Assembly (NCBI GenBank): GCA_017453305.1
Contig: JAFTKJ010000005.1
Span: 1 to 50,356 of the forward strand
Reading direction: 5' to 3'
DNA: 50,356 bases
Source of the DNA: Clostridia bacterium
Lineage (GTDB): Bacteria > Bacillota > Clostridia > Oscillospirales > CAG-272
Shown: positions 34,266 to 41,792 of the stretch, in pieces
Position numbering within the stretch: position 1 is the stretch's first letter
How the letters are laid out: every line of letters begins with the position of its first letter
Translations under genes and position numbers: made by a program
The notes under the pieces: generated by a model
Database searches by the model: none
What the model was told of the DNA's origin: nothing
What the model saw: only the letters and a program-made list of their open reading frames with translations

Positions 34266-36626
34266 ATGAAACGTTTGATTGCAATTGCTTTGTTGGGCTG
34301 TTTCATGTTATCTCTTTTTGCATGCGGCCAAAATAACAACGAACAAATTACCACTCCGGATACCACAACGGTGTCTGATGCACCTTCTACCAACCCGGAG
34401 GGCGAATTGAAGATCTTGTTTGGAAAAGACGTCAGCTACACCTTTGTGTGTGAGAACGGAATGACCGGTATTTGGGATTTCCCTCAGCTTTTTGAAGCGA
34501 AAACAGGAATCAAAACCTCTTTGCGCTATGCCTTGGAGTCGACGGGTGAGCAGGAGATTTTACTTGGTACGATTGAGGAGCGCGAGGCGAGCATCACACA
34601 AGGAAATAAGACCTCTTATACCGGGTATCTGATCCAATTCGTTGGAGAGCGCTTGGTGATCTCCGCGAATAATACCGAAATTCTGAAGAATGCCTTTGCG
34701 GCGTTCCTGGATGCACTTGAGCAAAATGAGGAAGGAGAGTGGGGAATTCGTATGGATATCAATCTCAAGTACGATCCGTCTCCCGTCAAGGATGGCATTC
34801 CAAAGTTCGAGCCCAAGTCGGGTGAGCTTGAGGGCGTGTACCAATGTTATGACGACAACTATCAGGTTATCTTCAAACGAGTTGGAAACTCTGCGTTTGA
34901 CGATTATGCCGAGGCATTGGAGGATGCGGGTTATACGCTTTATGCCGAGCATATGATCGGTGATAACGTGTTTGGAACCTACGTAACCGAAAACACCACC
35001 GTTCGCGTTCTGTGGTTCAAGGCGGACAAGTCTTTGCGCATTATTTATGGCGAGCGTACCTATCTTCCTCCTACCAAAGCAGAGGCGGCACCCATCAAGG
35101 ATCTGCACCCCACCGTGACGCAAATCGGCAGAACGGGTGCTACACAGGGAGCAGCGGGTATGTCCTATATTGTGCAGCTGACCGACGGTTCTTTTGTTGT
35201 GATCGACGGAGGACCGTTTGATCAGTCGGATACCAAAAAGCTGATGACCTATCTGAACGCCAATAAGCCCACCTCGCACGAAAAGCCACGTGTGACCTGG
35301 ATGATCTCACATCTGCACTCCGATCACGTTGATCTCTCGCTCGACTTTTTGAAAAAGTACGCAGAGGATATTGACCTTGAGTTGTTCTGTTGGGGTGTAC
35401 CTGATTACAGTACGCTCAAGCTTCCAAACGAGAGCACGGATAATGCATTGGTGTATCAGCGAACCTACAGAAAGTTGCTTGCGGAATCTTATCCCGATAC
35501 CCCCGTTTACAATTTCTACACGGGAGATCAGCTCCATCTGCCCGGATGTACCGTTGAGGTGCTGTGTACCTATAACGACATCTGGCCTACCGCACTTAAG
35601 GATATCAACGAAACGAGTGCGATGTTCCGCTTTGTCTTTGAAAGCGGAAAGACCTTTCTTGCCACGGGAGATACCTATCCCGTCAGCTGCAATTGGACGT
35701 CCAAGGTGTATGGCGAGGAGCTGGGCTCCGACATCGTGCAAACACCGCACCACGGAAGAGTAGGCTCTACGGCGGAGTTTTATCGCAACGTCAAGCCCGC
35801 GATCGTGCTTTGGTCCAACGCCAAAAGATATCTGGATCCCAATTATTCCGACAATGCGTACTCGCGTGATCACAATGCCGAGATTTTGGCGGACACAAAC
35901 ATTCAGCACTATCACTCCGAGTTTACCACCGTCATCGATATGCTAGACCTTTCGGTTGACGTGTATGAGATATTCCTTTGGGAGAATCAAAACGCGGAGG
36001 AGGAGAAAACGCTTGGTTTCACATTTCGCGATATTGAATATTTCACGCTTTCCAAGCATTTGTCAAAAGCGCCTTTGACCATTGAGGCGGCGATTTCACT
36101 CCCCAAAGAAGTATCGGGACGCGGCGGCGTGATCATGGGGAACTACAAGGAATCGGGTGGTGCTTGCTACGGTGTTGAGATCTTCAACAACGGAGTTCCT
36201 CGTCTGTATCTGATCACCTCTTCCAAAAAGACGGTTGACGTCAAATTTACAGAGGTCGATATTCGCTCCGACGGATTTGTGCTTTTGACTATCGTTTTGG
36301 ACGTTGCCAACGCAAAAGCGCTCTGCTATGTAGACGGTGAACTCAAGCAATCGGTTTCCGTCACCTTATCCGGGGAATTGACCTATCCCGAACTTCATAT
36401 GATCGGTGGCGACCACCGCGACGGAAACTCGCAGTATTTCAAGGGCGTCATTCAATCTGTCGTTGCCTATTCGGATGTGCGCACCGCTGAGGAAATCAAG
36501 GAATCGATGGTAAAAATGGATGTGGATGATCCCGATATCCTTGTGGCGTACTACTTCTTCAATACCGATACACCTCTGGAGGATCTTTCGCCCAATCAGA
36601 ACGACATCGAAGTATCCAAAGGGTAA
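34266..36626 (+). CDS. Lipoprotein with metallo-beta-lactamase and LamG-like domains
   Basis: The 786-residue protein has a lipoprotein signal with lipobox LFAC and Cys20 as the lipid anchor, then a Thr/Ser-rich linker. The region of about 45-290 is an alpha/beta domain with EILLGTIEERE and WGIRMDINLKYD, not clearly assigned. The metallo-beta-lactamase domain (about 275-580) has HLHSDHVD (H349, H351, D353, H354), FLATGDTYP and TPHHGRVGS, so the metal site looks intact. The C-terminus (about 590-770) is a concanavalin/LamG-type sandwich (VIMGNYKESGGACYGVEIF, ALCYVDGELKQS, GVIQSVVAYSDVRTAEEI). It would be a surface metallo-hydrolase with a carbohydrate-binding module. It closes the operon, 23 bases after the second CE15-like gene. 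Confidence 0.83.
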   Translation: MKRLIAIALLGCFMLSLFACGQNNNEQITTPDTTTVSDAPSTNPEGELKILFGKDVSYTFVCENGMTGIWDFPQLFEAKTGIKTSLRYALESTGEQEILLGTIEEREASITQGNKTSYTGYLIQFVGERLVISANNTEILKNAFAAFLDALEQNEEGEWGIRMDINLKYDPSPVKDGIPKFEPKSGELEGVYQCYDDNYQVIFKRVGNSAFDDYAEALEDAGYTLYAEHMIGDNVFGTYVTENTTVRVLWFKADKSLRIIYGERTYLPPTKAEAAPIKDLHPTVTQIGRTGATQGAAGMSYIVQLTDGSFVVIDGGPFDQSDTKKLMTYLNANKPTSHEKPRVTWMISHLHSDHVDLSLDFLKKYAEDIDLELFCWGVPDYSTLKLPNESTDNALVYQRTYRKLLAESYPDTPVYNFYTGDQLHLPGCTVEVLCTYNDIWPTALKDINETSAMFRFVFESGKTFLATGDTYPVSCNWTSKVYGEELGSDIVQTPHHGRVGSTAEFYRNVKPAIVLWSNAKRYLDPNYSDNAYSRDHNAEILADTNIQHYHSEFTTVIDMLDLSVDVYEIFLWENQNAEEEKTLGFTFRDIEYFTLSKHLSKAPLTIEAAISLPKEVSGRGGVIMGNYKESGGACYGVEIFNNGVPRLYLITSSKKTVDVKFTEVDIRSDGFVLLTIVLDVANAKALCYVDGELKQSVSVTLSGELTYPELHMIGGDHRDGNSQYFKGVIQSVVAYSDVRTAEEIKESMVKMDVDDPDILVAYYFFNTDTPLEDLSPNQNDIEVSKG

Positions 36627-36646
36627 CGAACGATAAAACAATCAAT

Positions 36647-36696
36647 AAACAAACAACGGGCTGAGCTCCGCTTGGAGTTCAGCCCGTTGTTTGTTT
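36647..36696. terminator. Bidirectional terminator between the hydrolase operon and the symporter gene
   Basis: A 23-bp stem (36647-36669 with 36674-36696, one G-T pair) around a GCTT loop separates two convergent genes. Confidence 0.92.
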
Positions 36697-36705
36697 GATA
36701 AAGAT

Positions 36706-38148
36706 TCAGCCTTCCTCGTCCTTCCATTCTTCTACGGGTTTGTTTTGATACCGCTTTTTGAAGATCCTTCTGCGGAACAAAAAGATCGTATAAATAATCC
36801 AAAGCGTAAAGAAGATGGCGCAGGCGATGATTGCATTTGTCAGCGAAGAGCCTGCAAAATTCAGCAGGAACAGCAACGGTGCGATCATCACCATGGCAGG
36901 GAAGTTGGAAAGAATGTAAAGGCTTGAGGTAGGGGTGCGTAAGCCGGGGTCGACCTCTTTCATCAAAATCATACCGTTGGAGGCAGTTCCCGTCAGCGTA
37001 CCAAAGCACATCAAAAAGAACTCGTGCTCAAAGCCCTTGAAGCATTCCTTCGCAACAAGGCGAATATAAACGTAGGTGATCAACGAGCCCGCAAGGCTGA
37101 GGATCACAATGGGGAGGATGTAATTTTTGATATCGTTGATCTCAATTGCCGCAACGCCTGCCACGATCATCAAATCAAAGGAGAAACCGGAAATGCGATC
37201 CATTTGATAGTTATTAATGTACTCGCGGTGCATGAGGTTGTTTCTTCTCAGATGCTTGACAATGAATTTGATCAGCATTGCCGCCAAGGATGCCCACAGG
37301 AAGTTAAAGCCCCACGCAATGCTGTTGGTAAACTTGGAAATTGCACCCAACAGGCACATAAAGCCAAAGGAAAGTGCATAAGCCAATACAACAAAGCCGA
37401 TTTGCAGGGTGAATTTATCAACCGATTCGTTGTCGGGGATCTCGTTATTGCCGGGGTTGGTTTGATCCACAATCTCCGCAGATGGATTTGCCTTACGAAC
37501 AGTCAAATTGCCGCGCTTCTTATGAATGTTGATGTAAAGGATGCCAAATACAGAGGCGACCACAAAGCCGATGGAAGCAAGGGAGAGACCAAAGCTTCCG
37601 TTTCCTGCAAACTGTGCGGCAGGGGTGTTGGTAAAGTTGATATCCCAGCTGAGTGCATTGCCGGGCCCTTGACCAAAGGCGAGGGGAAGGATCAGTCCGC
37701 AAATATAGGAGATGACTTGCGTGCCATATCTTGTGATGAAAAAAAAGATCAGCGTAATTCCAAGACCGACAAATGCCTGCAGCATATAAGTGCCACCCTG
37801 TAAAGCACCGAATTCAAACACCTGCGCACGATTGGTCTTGTGGGTGCTTTTTTCGGTTTTTAAGGACATTGCGGCAAAGCCGATTGCCAAGCAGTGGTAA
37901 GTGATGACCTGCATCAAACGATTGTCGACGAGTACGAAATCGAACTGCTTGCAAATGATATTGACGACCAGTAAAAGGGCTCCGCCCAACAGCGCGGATG
38001 GGACCAAGCAATTGCGGAATAGGGGAATGGTGCGACGAAGAATGTTGCCCACAAGCAAAAATAGAAACAACAGTCCAAACTGTACCAAAAAAGCCCAAAC
38101 GGCACTGTAATTTGCCAAAGTAAAATCCCAACTTGATACGTAATCCAT
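36706..38148 (-). CDS. GltS-type sodium:glutamate symporter family protein
   Basis: The 480-residue polytopic protein has about 11-12 membrane segments. The two halves carry the re-entrant-loop motifs of the ESS family: PLAFGQGPGNALSWD in the first half and FGTLTGTASNGMILMKEVDP in the second (quoted in part). A charged loop of about 50 residues (215-265) separates the halves. The family takes up glutamate with sodium; here the substrate could be another anionic amino acid. The length exceeds the E. coli protein (about 400) because of the loop and the C-terminal tail. The ATG at 38148 follows GGAGGG. Monocistronic. Confidence 0.85.
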   Translation of the reverse strand: MDYVSSWDFTLANYSAVWAFLVQFGLLFLFLLVGNILRRTIPLFRNCLVPSALLGGALLLVVNIICKQFDFVLVDNRLMQVITYHCLAIGFAAMSLKTEKSTHKTNRAQVFEFGALQGGTYMLQAFVGLGITLIFFFITRYGTQVISYICGLILPLAFGQGPGNALSWDINFTNTPAAQFAGNGSFGLSLASIGFVVASVFGILYINIHKKRGNLTVRKANPSAEIVDQTNPGNNEIPDNESVDKFTLQIGFVVLAYALSFGFMCLLGAISKFTNSIAWGFNFLWASLAAMLIKFIVKHLRRNNLMHREYINNYQMDRISGFSFDLMIVAGVAAIEINDIKNYILPIVILSLAGSLITYVYIRLVAKECFKGFEHEFFLMCFGTLTGTASNGMILMKEVDPGLRTPTSSLYILSNFPAMVMIAPLLFLLNFAGSSLTNAIIACAIFFTLWIIYTIFLFRRRIFKKRYQNKPVEEWKDEEG

Positions 38149-38218
38149 AAAGAAGTCCCTCCATTCTTTGATAAAAAATATTGGAATTATTTCAAAAAGT
38201 CAAAATACGCTACATAAT

Positions 38219-38247
38219 ATTATATCACAAAAGGAAGGAAATGTCAA
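38219..38247 (-). promoter_or_regulatory. Sigma-A promoter of the symporter gene
   Basis: On the minus strand TTGACA (38247-38242), 17 bp, TATAAT (38224-38219). Confidence 0.85.
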
Positions 38248-38284
38248 CTGTTCATACGAAAAATCTTGATGCACGGAGAATTAC

Positions 38285-38473
38285 GGAGAATCAAGAACTC
38301 AAACGCGCGGAAAAATGCAGCATGGAGCGTTTGAAAATCAAGTCGCGCGTTATAGCAAATTCAAAGAATTTGCAGAGCTCGATTCATAATATTCTGCGAA
38401 AAACATAGGGGGACGCATCGCGTCCCCCCTATGTTTTTGGTGGAGATGAGGAGAATCAGGAACTCAAACGCGC
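38285..38473. repeat. Partial copies of the tmRNA 3' end
   Basis: Copy B: the 21 bases at 38437-38457 are identical to 38608-38628, the CCA end of tmRNA, and the match resumes after two extra bases with GAACTC. Copy A: 38285-38308 matches 38450-38473 in 23 of 24 bases (GGAGAATCA-GAACTCAAACGCGC) but lacks the outer part. These look like remnants of insertion or duplication at the ssrA 3' end. The intervals between the copies hold only hairpins and no open frame of note. Confidence 0.75.
38399..38438. terminator. Hairpin terminator next to the tmRNA 3'-end copy
   Basis: AAAAACATAGGGGGACGC (38399-38416) pairs with 38420-38438, with one bulged C and an ATC loop; flanking A5/T5 runs allow termination both ways. 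In the tmRNA direction it lies directly after copy B, as a terminator follows real tmRNA. Confidence 0.8.
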
Positions 38474-38515
38474 ATAAAGGTAAGCTGAATTTTTTTAGCT
38501 TTCCAAGCGCGTTAT

Positions 38516-38539
38516 GCTCGTTTTGCGTGCAAAACGAGC
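38516..38539. other. Perfect hairpin downstream of tmRNA
   Basis: GCTCGTTTTGC (38516-38526) pairs with GCAAAACGAGC (38529-38539) around a 2-base loop. No function is evident. Confidence 0.5.
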
Positions 38540-38565
38540 AGGAGTTGATGCCAAATATCTATCAA

Positions 38566-38608
38566 ATTAACCCAAGGGGAGGCACACAGTGCCTCCCCTT
38601 GGGTTAAT
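38566..38608 (-). terminator. Stem-loop immediately after the tmRNA 3' end
   Basis: A perfect 20-bp GC-rich stem (38566-38585 with 38589-38608) and ACA loop begins at the base next to the CCA end. The T-run is weak, so it may serve as terminator or as a processing signal. Confidence 0.75.
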
Positions 38609-39002
38609 TGGTGGAGATGAGGAGAATCGAACTCCTGTCCGAAAACCCATCCATACAACCTTCTTCGTGGACAGTCTGTTATTTGTATTTCCCATCGGGG
38701 AGCGCGAACAGACACGCTATCCCGTCAGGTAGCCCTTTTTTGCATGATCGGCTCAAGTGCGAACCACCGATGCATGTTCACCACTGTCATGACGTTCAGT
38801 CCAAAGCCGTGGTACTCATTGGAGGAACGGGTGACCCGCAGGTCACGGCACTGCCGGTTTTACGCCAAAAAGGCGTAAAACTTAGGCAGCCATAGCAACA
38901 GTATTGTTGTCGTTTATTTTTTAAGTTTAGGCAGTTTACGAGATTACCCGGCTCGCCACGCTTATCGTATTTCAGAATCCCCGTCGAAACCATTGCACCC
39001 CC
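38609..39002 (-). ncRNA. ssrA: Transfer-messenger RNA (tmRNA)
   Basis: tmRNA rescues stalled ribosomes and adds a degradation tag. The 5' end (minus strand, 39002) reads GGGGGTGCAATGGTTTCGAC, the standard tRNA-like start. The 3' end has the T arm AGGAG-TTCGATT-CTCCT and CATCTCC-A-CCA, with CCA encoded at 38611-38609. GGGGGUG pairs with CAUCUCC in the acceptor stem, with two G-U pairs. The tag frame ends at the stop 38884-38882 and reads back as NDNNTVAMAA, preceded by an ATA codon (38917-38915). A stop codon three codons upstream limits the start, so resumption is at AAA, ATA or AAC, not at the usual Ala or Gly codon. Pseudoknot-like stems lie at about 38825-38880. Length is about 394 nt. Confidence 0.93.
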
Positions 39003-39020
39003 ATATTGCGGTGCCTATAT

Positions 39021-39049
39021 ATTATATCGCATTTTTTTGATTTTGTCAA
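39021..39049 (-). promoter_or_regulatory. Sigma-A promoter of ssrA
   Basis: On the minus strand TTGACA (39049-39044), 17 bp, TATAAT (39026-39021), a consensus promoter suited to a strongly expressed RNA. A 5' leader of about 10-15 nt would be removed. Confidence 0.88.
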
Positions 39050-39080
39050 CCGTTCTTTTTCGCATTTTTCGACATTCTTC

Positions 39081-39116
39081 AAAAATGAGGGGAGACCTTC
39101 TTGGCGAAGATCTCCC
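39081..39116 (-). terminator. Terminator of the FKBP-type lipoprotein gene
   Basis: GGGAGATCTTC pairs with GAAGGTCTCCC on the minus strand (39116-39106 with 39100-39090, one mismatch-type G-T pair), followed by TCATTTTT. Confidence 0.8.
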
Positions 39117-39130
39117 TTGCTTATATTGCT

Positions 39131-40510
39131 TTATGCAAATGCTTGCTCTACGATCCACTTGGAAACAATTTGAATGGTCAAATTCGTTTTGATAACGGGG
39201 AGCTGGCTGTCGGCATACGCCTCTGCGTCCTCGCGCGGCGCATCCTTGTAGCTTTCCAGGTAGCTGTTTACGTACTTTTCATACTCCTTGGAGTATTCCT
39301 CTTCGGTCCAGGTAAGATTTTCCTGCTTTGCTACGTGGTAATTGGTCATATAATAAAGTGCGGTCGATTGCGCTTCCAGAAGCATTGCTTCTTCGGTCAA
39401 TCCAATTGCAGTCAGCATCGTTTTGTATTCCATTCCGTATGCCTCTGCCATGCGATGCCAATAATCCAGGGTATATTGGTAGAAATATTGGTAATGCTCC
39501 TTATTCATAGCGCCCGTCATTTCGCACGCGTCCTGCAAAGTATTCTCGGAAAGGTCGGTTGCAAGTATCTTTGCCAAGCCGTTCACCCATTCGTCATAGG
39601 TTTTGTATTCCAGATTTTCAAAGGTGCCAAACTGCTCGTTTGTCAGCTTCAGGTCATAAATGGCGTTCAGAGTCATAGTAAATATAACGTCTTTGCCGGC
39701 AAGATCTGCGGAGTGGTAGTTTTTGGGGAAGGTCACAGCAACGTCAAAGGTGGAGCCAACGGTCTTGCCGACAATACCGTCAACAAAGCCGGGAATAAAG
39801 CCCTTGACAAAATCGTTTGTGTAATCGGAAATGTACACGTCGACGTCCGAAGCACTTCCTCCGGAAAAAGCAACGCCGTCAAGCGTTTTTCCGGTGTAAT
39901 CAATGTTGACGTAATCGCCCTCTTGTGCGGGACGGTCGGTGATCTTTGCGGGCGTTTCCAGACCGGAGTTATAATATTGAGCAAAGATCTCAATTCTCGC
40001 ACCCTCCAGCGCGGTCTTTTTCAGGTCAGCAAGCTTCAATTCACCAATGCTGATCATGCCCGAAAAGTCCATGTCGGCATAGTTGGGGAAGTCATATACG
40101 GGGTGCTTTACGGGCAGTGCCTTTTGCGGCTCGTAGACAAACTCGCCAAGGGTAATGGTGCCCTTGTTTTCGTCAAATTCAAGATCGTAGGTCTCGCCCC
40201 CAAAGATCAGGGTCAGCTTGGAGCCACTGAGCGTATAGGTGCCGGTTTCAGTTGCGCTATATTCATAGTAGCCGGGGGTAATGGAGTAGATTTTGACGGT
40301 TTGGTTATTGTCGGAAATATCCAAAACGATTCTGGATTCCTTCGAATACCAAACGCCGTAAACGGAATACGGTTCTTTTTTCTCGGGAGTTGTCTCTTCT
40401 TCTTTTTCCTCGGTCGTTCCGTGATCAATCACGCCCACTATCGAGCAGGAGGAAAGAAACACGGTGCACAGCAACAGCAGTGCCAAAATAAATTGTACGT
40501 TCTTTGACAT
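39131..40510 (-). CDS. FKBP-type peptidyl-prolyl isomerase lipoprotein, trigger-factor-like
   Basis: The 459-residue protein has a lipoprotein signal (lipobox LSSC, Cys22) and a Glu/Thr-rich linker. A small beta domain (about 48-130: YSVYGVWYSKESRIVLDI, TYTLSGSKLTLIFGG) is of the kind found in lipid-anchored sensor-like modules. An FKBP domain follows (about 195-290: EGDYVNIDYTGKTLDGVAFSGG, quoted as VNIDYTGKTLDG, then FIPGFVDGIVGKTVGS and VTFPKNYHSADLAGKDVIF). The helical C-terminal part (about 300-459) is like the chaperone arms of trigger factor. It probably helps fold secreted proteins outside the membrane. Monocistronic with its own promoter and terminator. Confidence 0.85.
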   Translation of the reverse strand: MSKNVQFILALLLLCTVFLSSCSIVGVIDHGTTEEKEEETTPEKKEPYSVYGVWYSKESRIVLDISDNNQTVKIYSITPGYYEYSATETGTYTLSGSKLTLIFGGETYDLEFDENKGTITLGEFVYEPQKALPVKHPVYDFPNYADMDFSGMISIGELKLADLKKTALEGARIEIFAQYYNSGLETPAKITDRPAQEGDYVNIDYTGKTLDGVAFSGGSASDVDVYISDYTNDFVKGFIPGFVDGIVGKTVGSTFDVAVTFPKNYHSADLAGKDVIFTMTLNAIYDLKLTNEQFGTFENLEYKTYDEWVNGLAKILATDLSENTLQDACEMTGAMNKEHYQYFYQYTLDYWHRMAEAYGMEYKTMLTAIGLTEEAMLLEAQSTALYYMTNYHVAKQENLTWTEEEYSKEYEKYVNSYLESYKDAPREDAEAYADSQLPVIKTNLTIQIVSKWIVEQAFA

Positions 40511-40541
40511 AAAAATACCTCACAAAAAATAGATATCTATA

Positions 40542-40569
40542 TTATAAACGATAAAACGCATTTTTGCAA
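40542..40569 (-). promoter_or_regulatory. Sigma-A promoter of the FKBP-type lipoprotein gene
   Basis: On the minus strand TTGCAA (40569-40564), 16 bp, TATAAT (40547-40542). Confidence 0.8.
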
Positions 40570-40717
40570 TAGCAAAATGATAATTTTGACGCTTCGTTCA
40601 CAAAAAGAGAAAAGTTTAGTCGAATTTTGGCGGATTTCAGTGTCAAATTCTCAGTGCTCGCATAGAATGTTAGCAAAGAGAGTTTTCTCTGAATTCATGA
40701 ACAAAGGAGATAAGGCA

Positions 40718-41587
40718 ATGGCAGAAAATAAATTTTCCTGTATGCCAAGCGGTGGGAATACGCGTGAGACCGTATGCATTGATACGAACCGCGTTCTGGA
40801 TTCCTGCCGAGATCGCGATTGCTTTGAAAACGTGCGCGTATACCTTTCGGATTTTGGTAACGAGGTCCTGGAGCACACGGGAGCAATTCGGGCAAGAAGC
40901 GCAAAGATCGTTTGGACCTATATCGGTATCGACCCGATTCAATTCAACCGTGGATTTTACTCGGTCAATATTCGCTTTTACGTCAAACTTGTATTTGAAG
41001 CCTGCGTAGGCGGTGGACGTGCGCAAGAATTGGAAGGAATTGCAGTTCTTGAAAAGAGAGTGATCCTTTACGGCGGTGAGAGCAACGTCAGCGTTTTTAA
41101 GAGCCATGGAATTGGCGGCGATGACTTTTGCGCATGTCCCACTCCAGAGTGTGGTGAGACGAATGAGCCTACGGCAATCGTAGAGGTGGTAAGCCCCGTC
41201 CTGCTTGGAACAAATATTGTGGAGTGTGTCAGCGAATGCAACTGTTGCTGCTGCTGTCACGAAAACGATCTCCCGGCTCCCGTGGTCGCTTGTCTTGATG
41301 CACCGCTGAATTTTGGGAGCGGAGAGGAGAACGGCGGGCGCGGAAGATATCTGACGGTTTCGCTCGGCATCTTTTCGGTGGTCAGAATCGTACGTGCGGC
41401 GCAGTATCTGGTGCAGGCAACCGAATACTGCATTCCCGAAAAGGAATGCACACCCGTAGAGGAGGACGATCCTTGCCGTGTATTTCGCAATATGCCGTTC
41501 CCCGTGGGGGAATTTTGTGCGCAAGGCTTTGCACCTCTGCATAACGGCGGAGGCGATCGCAGCTCTAAATGCGGATGCGGAAGCTGA
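40718..41587 (+). CDS. Very cysteine-rich conserved hypothetical protein, possible spore-coat component
   Basis: Start chosen at MAENKFSCMPSGG (40718) behind AAAGGAGAT; the frame runs back to 40577 without support. The 289-residue protein has no signal peptide and no membrane segment. It contains about 22 Cys, among them ECNCCCCCHEN in the middle and KCGCGS at the very end. The first half is a regular beta-rich region (IVWTYIGIDPIQFNRGFYSV, YVKLVFEACVGGGRAQELEG, quoted in part). I do not recognise a named family. Cys-rich cytoplasmic proteins of this kind in spore formers are often cross-linked in the coat, so that role is an inference. Upstream, CATAGAAT at 40661-40668 resembles a sigma-E/K -10, without a clear -35. 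A stable hairpin follows the gene. Confidence 0.75.
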   Translation: MAENKFSCMPSGGNTRETVCIDTNRVLDSCRDRDCFENVRVYLSDFGNEVLEHTGAIRARSAKIVWTYIGIDPIQFNRGFYSVNIRFYVKLVFEACVGGGRAQELEGIAVLEKRVILYGGESNVSVFKSHGIGGDDFCACPTPECGETNEPTAIVEVVSPVLLGTNIVECVSECNCCCCCHENDLPAPVVACLDAPLNFGSGEENGGRGRYLTVSLGIFSVVRIVRAAQYLVQATEYCIPEKECTPVEEDDPCRVFRNMPFPVGEFCAQGFAPLHNGGGDRSSKCGCGS

Positions 41588-41617
41588 ATGGTGCTTGATA
41601 AAAAAAGAATCGGAAAA

Positions 41618-41644
41618 TGGGGAAGGAGCATCGCTCCTTCCCCA
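41618..41644 (+). terminator. Hairpin after the Cys-rich gene
   Basis: TGGGGAAGGAGC (41618-41629) pairs perfectly with 41633-41644 around an ATC loop. There is no T-run, so its strength as a terminator is uncertain. Confidence 0.65.
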
Positions 41645-41669
41645 AATGATCATTACAAAGAAATATTAC

Positions 41670-41703
41670 ATCTTTGATTTTGGAACGTAATCTTTGATTT
41701 TGG
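41670..41703 (+). repeat. Direct repeat just upstream of the glmM promoter
   Basis: ATCTTTGATTTTGG occurs at 41670-41683 and again at 41690-41703, a 20-base period (two helical turns), ending three bases before the -35 box. This is a plausible activator-binding arrangement. Confidence 0.6.
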
Positions 41704-41706
41704 GTA

Positions 41707-41735
41707 TTGACATTTGAAACTGGATATGGTATAAT
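41707..41735 (+). promoter_or_regulatory. Sigma-A promoter of the glmM operon
   Basis: TTGACA (41707-41712), 17 bp, TATAAT (41730-41735) with an extended -10 TGG. Confidence 0.9.
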
Positions 41736-41792
41736 GTTCCGGTGCCACTTTTTGGCATTGATCAGAACAAACAAAAGGAGAATTTTTGGTAA

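Noticed and set aside
38181-38408. 75-codon frame in the region downstream of tmRNA
   Set aside because: It overlaps the symporter promoter and the tmRNA-end repeats, has no domain, and its start lacks a convincing place in a transcript.
38437-38459. Separate tRNA gene at the tmRNA-end copy
   Set aside because: Only the acceptor and part of the T arm are present; no anticodon or D arm can be folded around it.
39101-40507. 468-codon open frame on the plus strand opposite the FKBP-type lipoprotein
   Set aside because: The minus-strand protein has a lipobox and FKBP motifs with promoter and terminator. The plus-strand frame has no recognisable domain and runs through the terminator.
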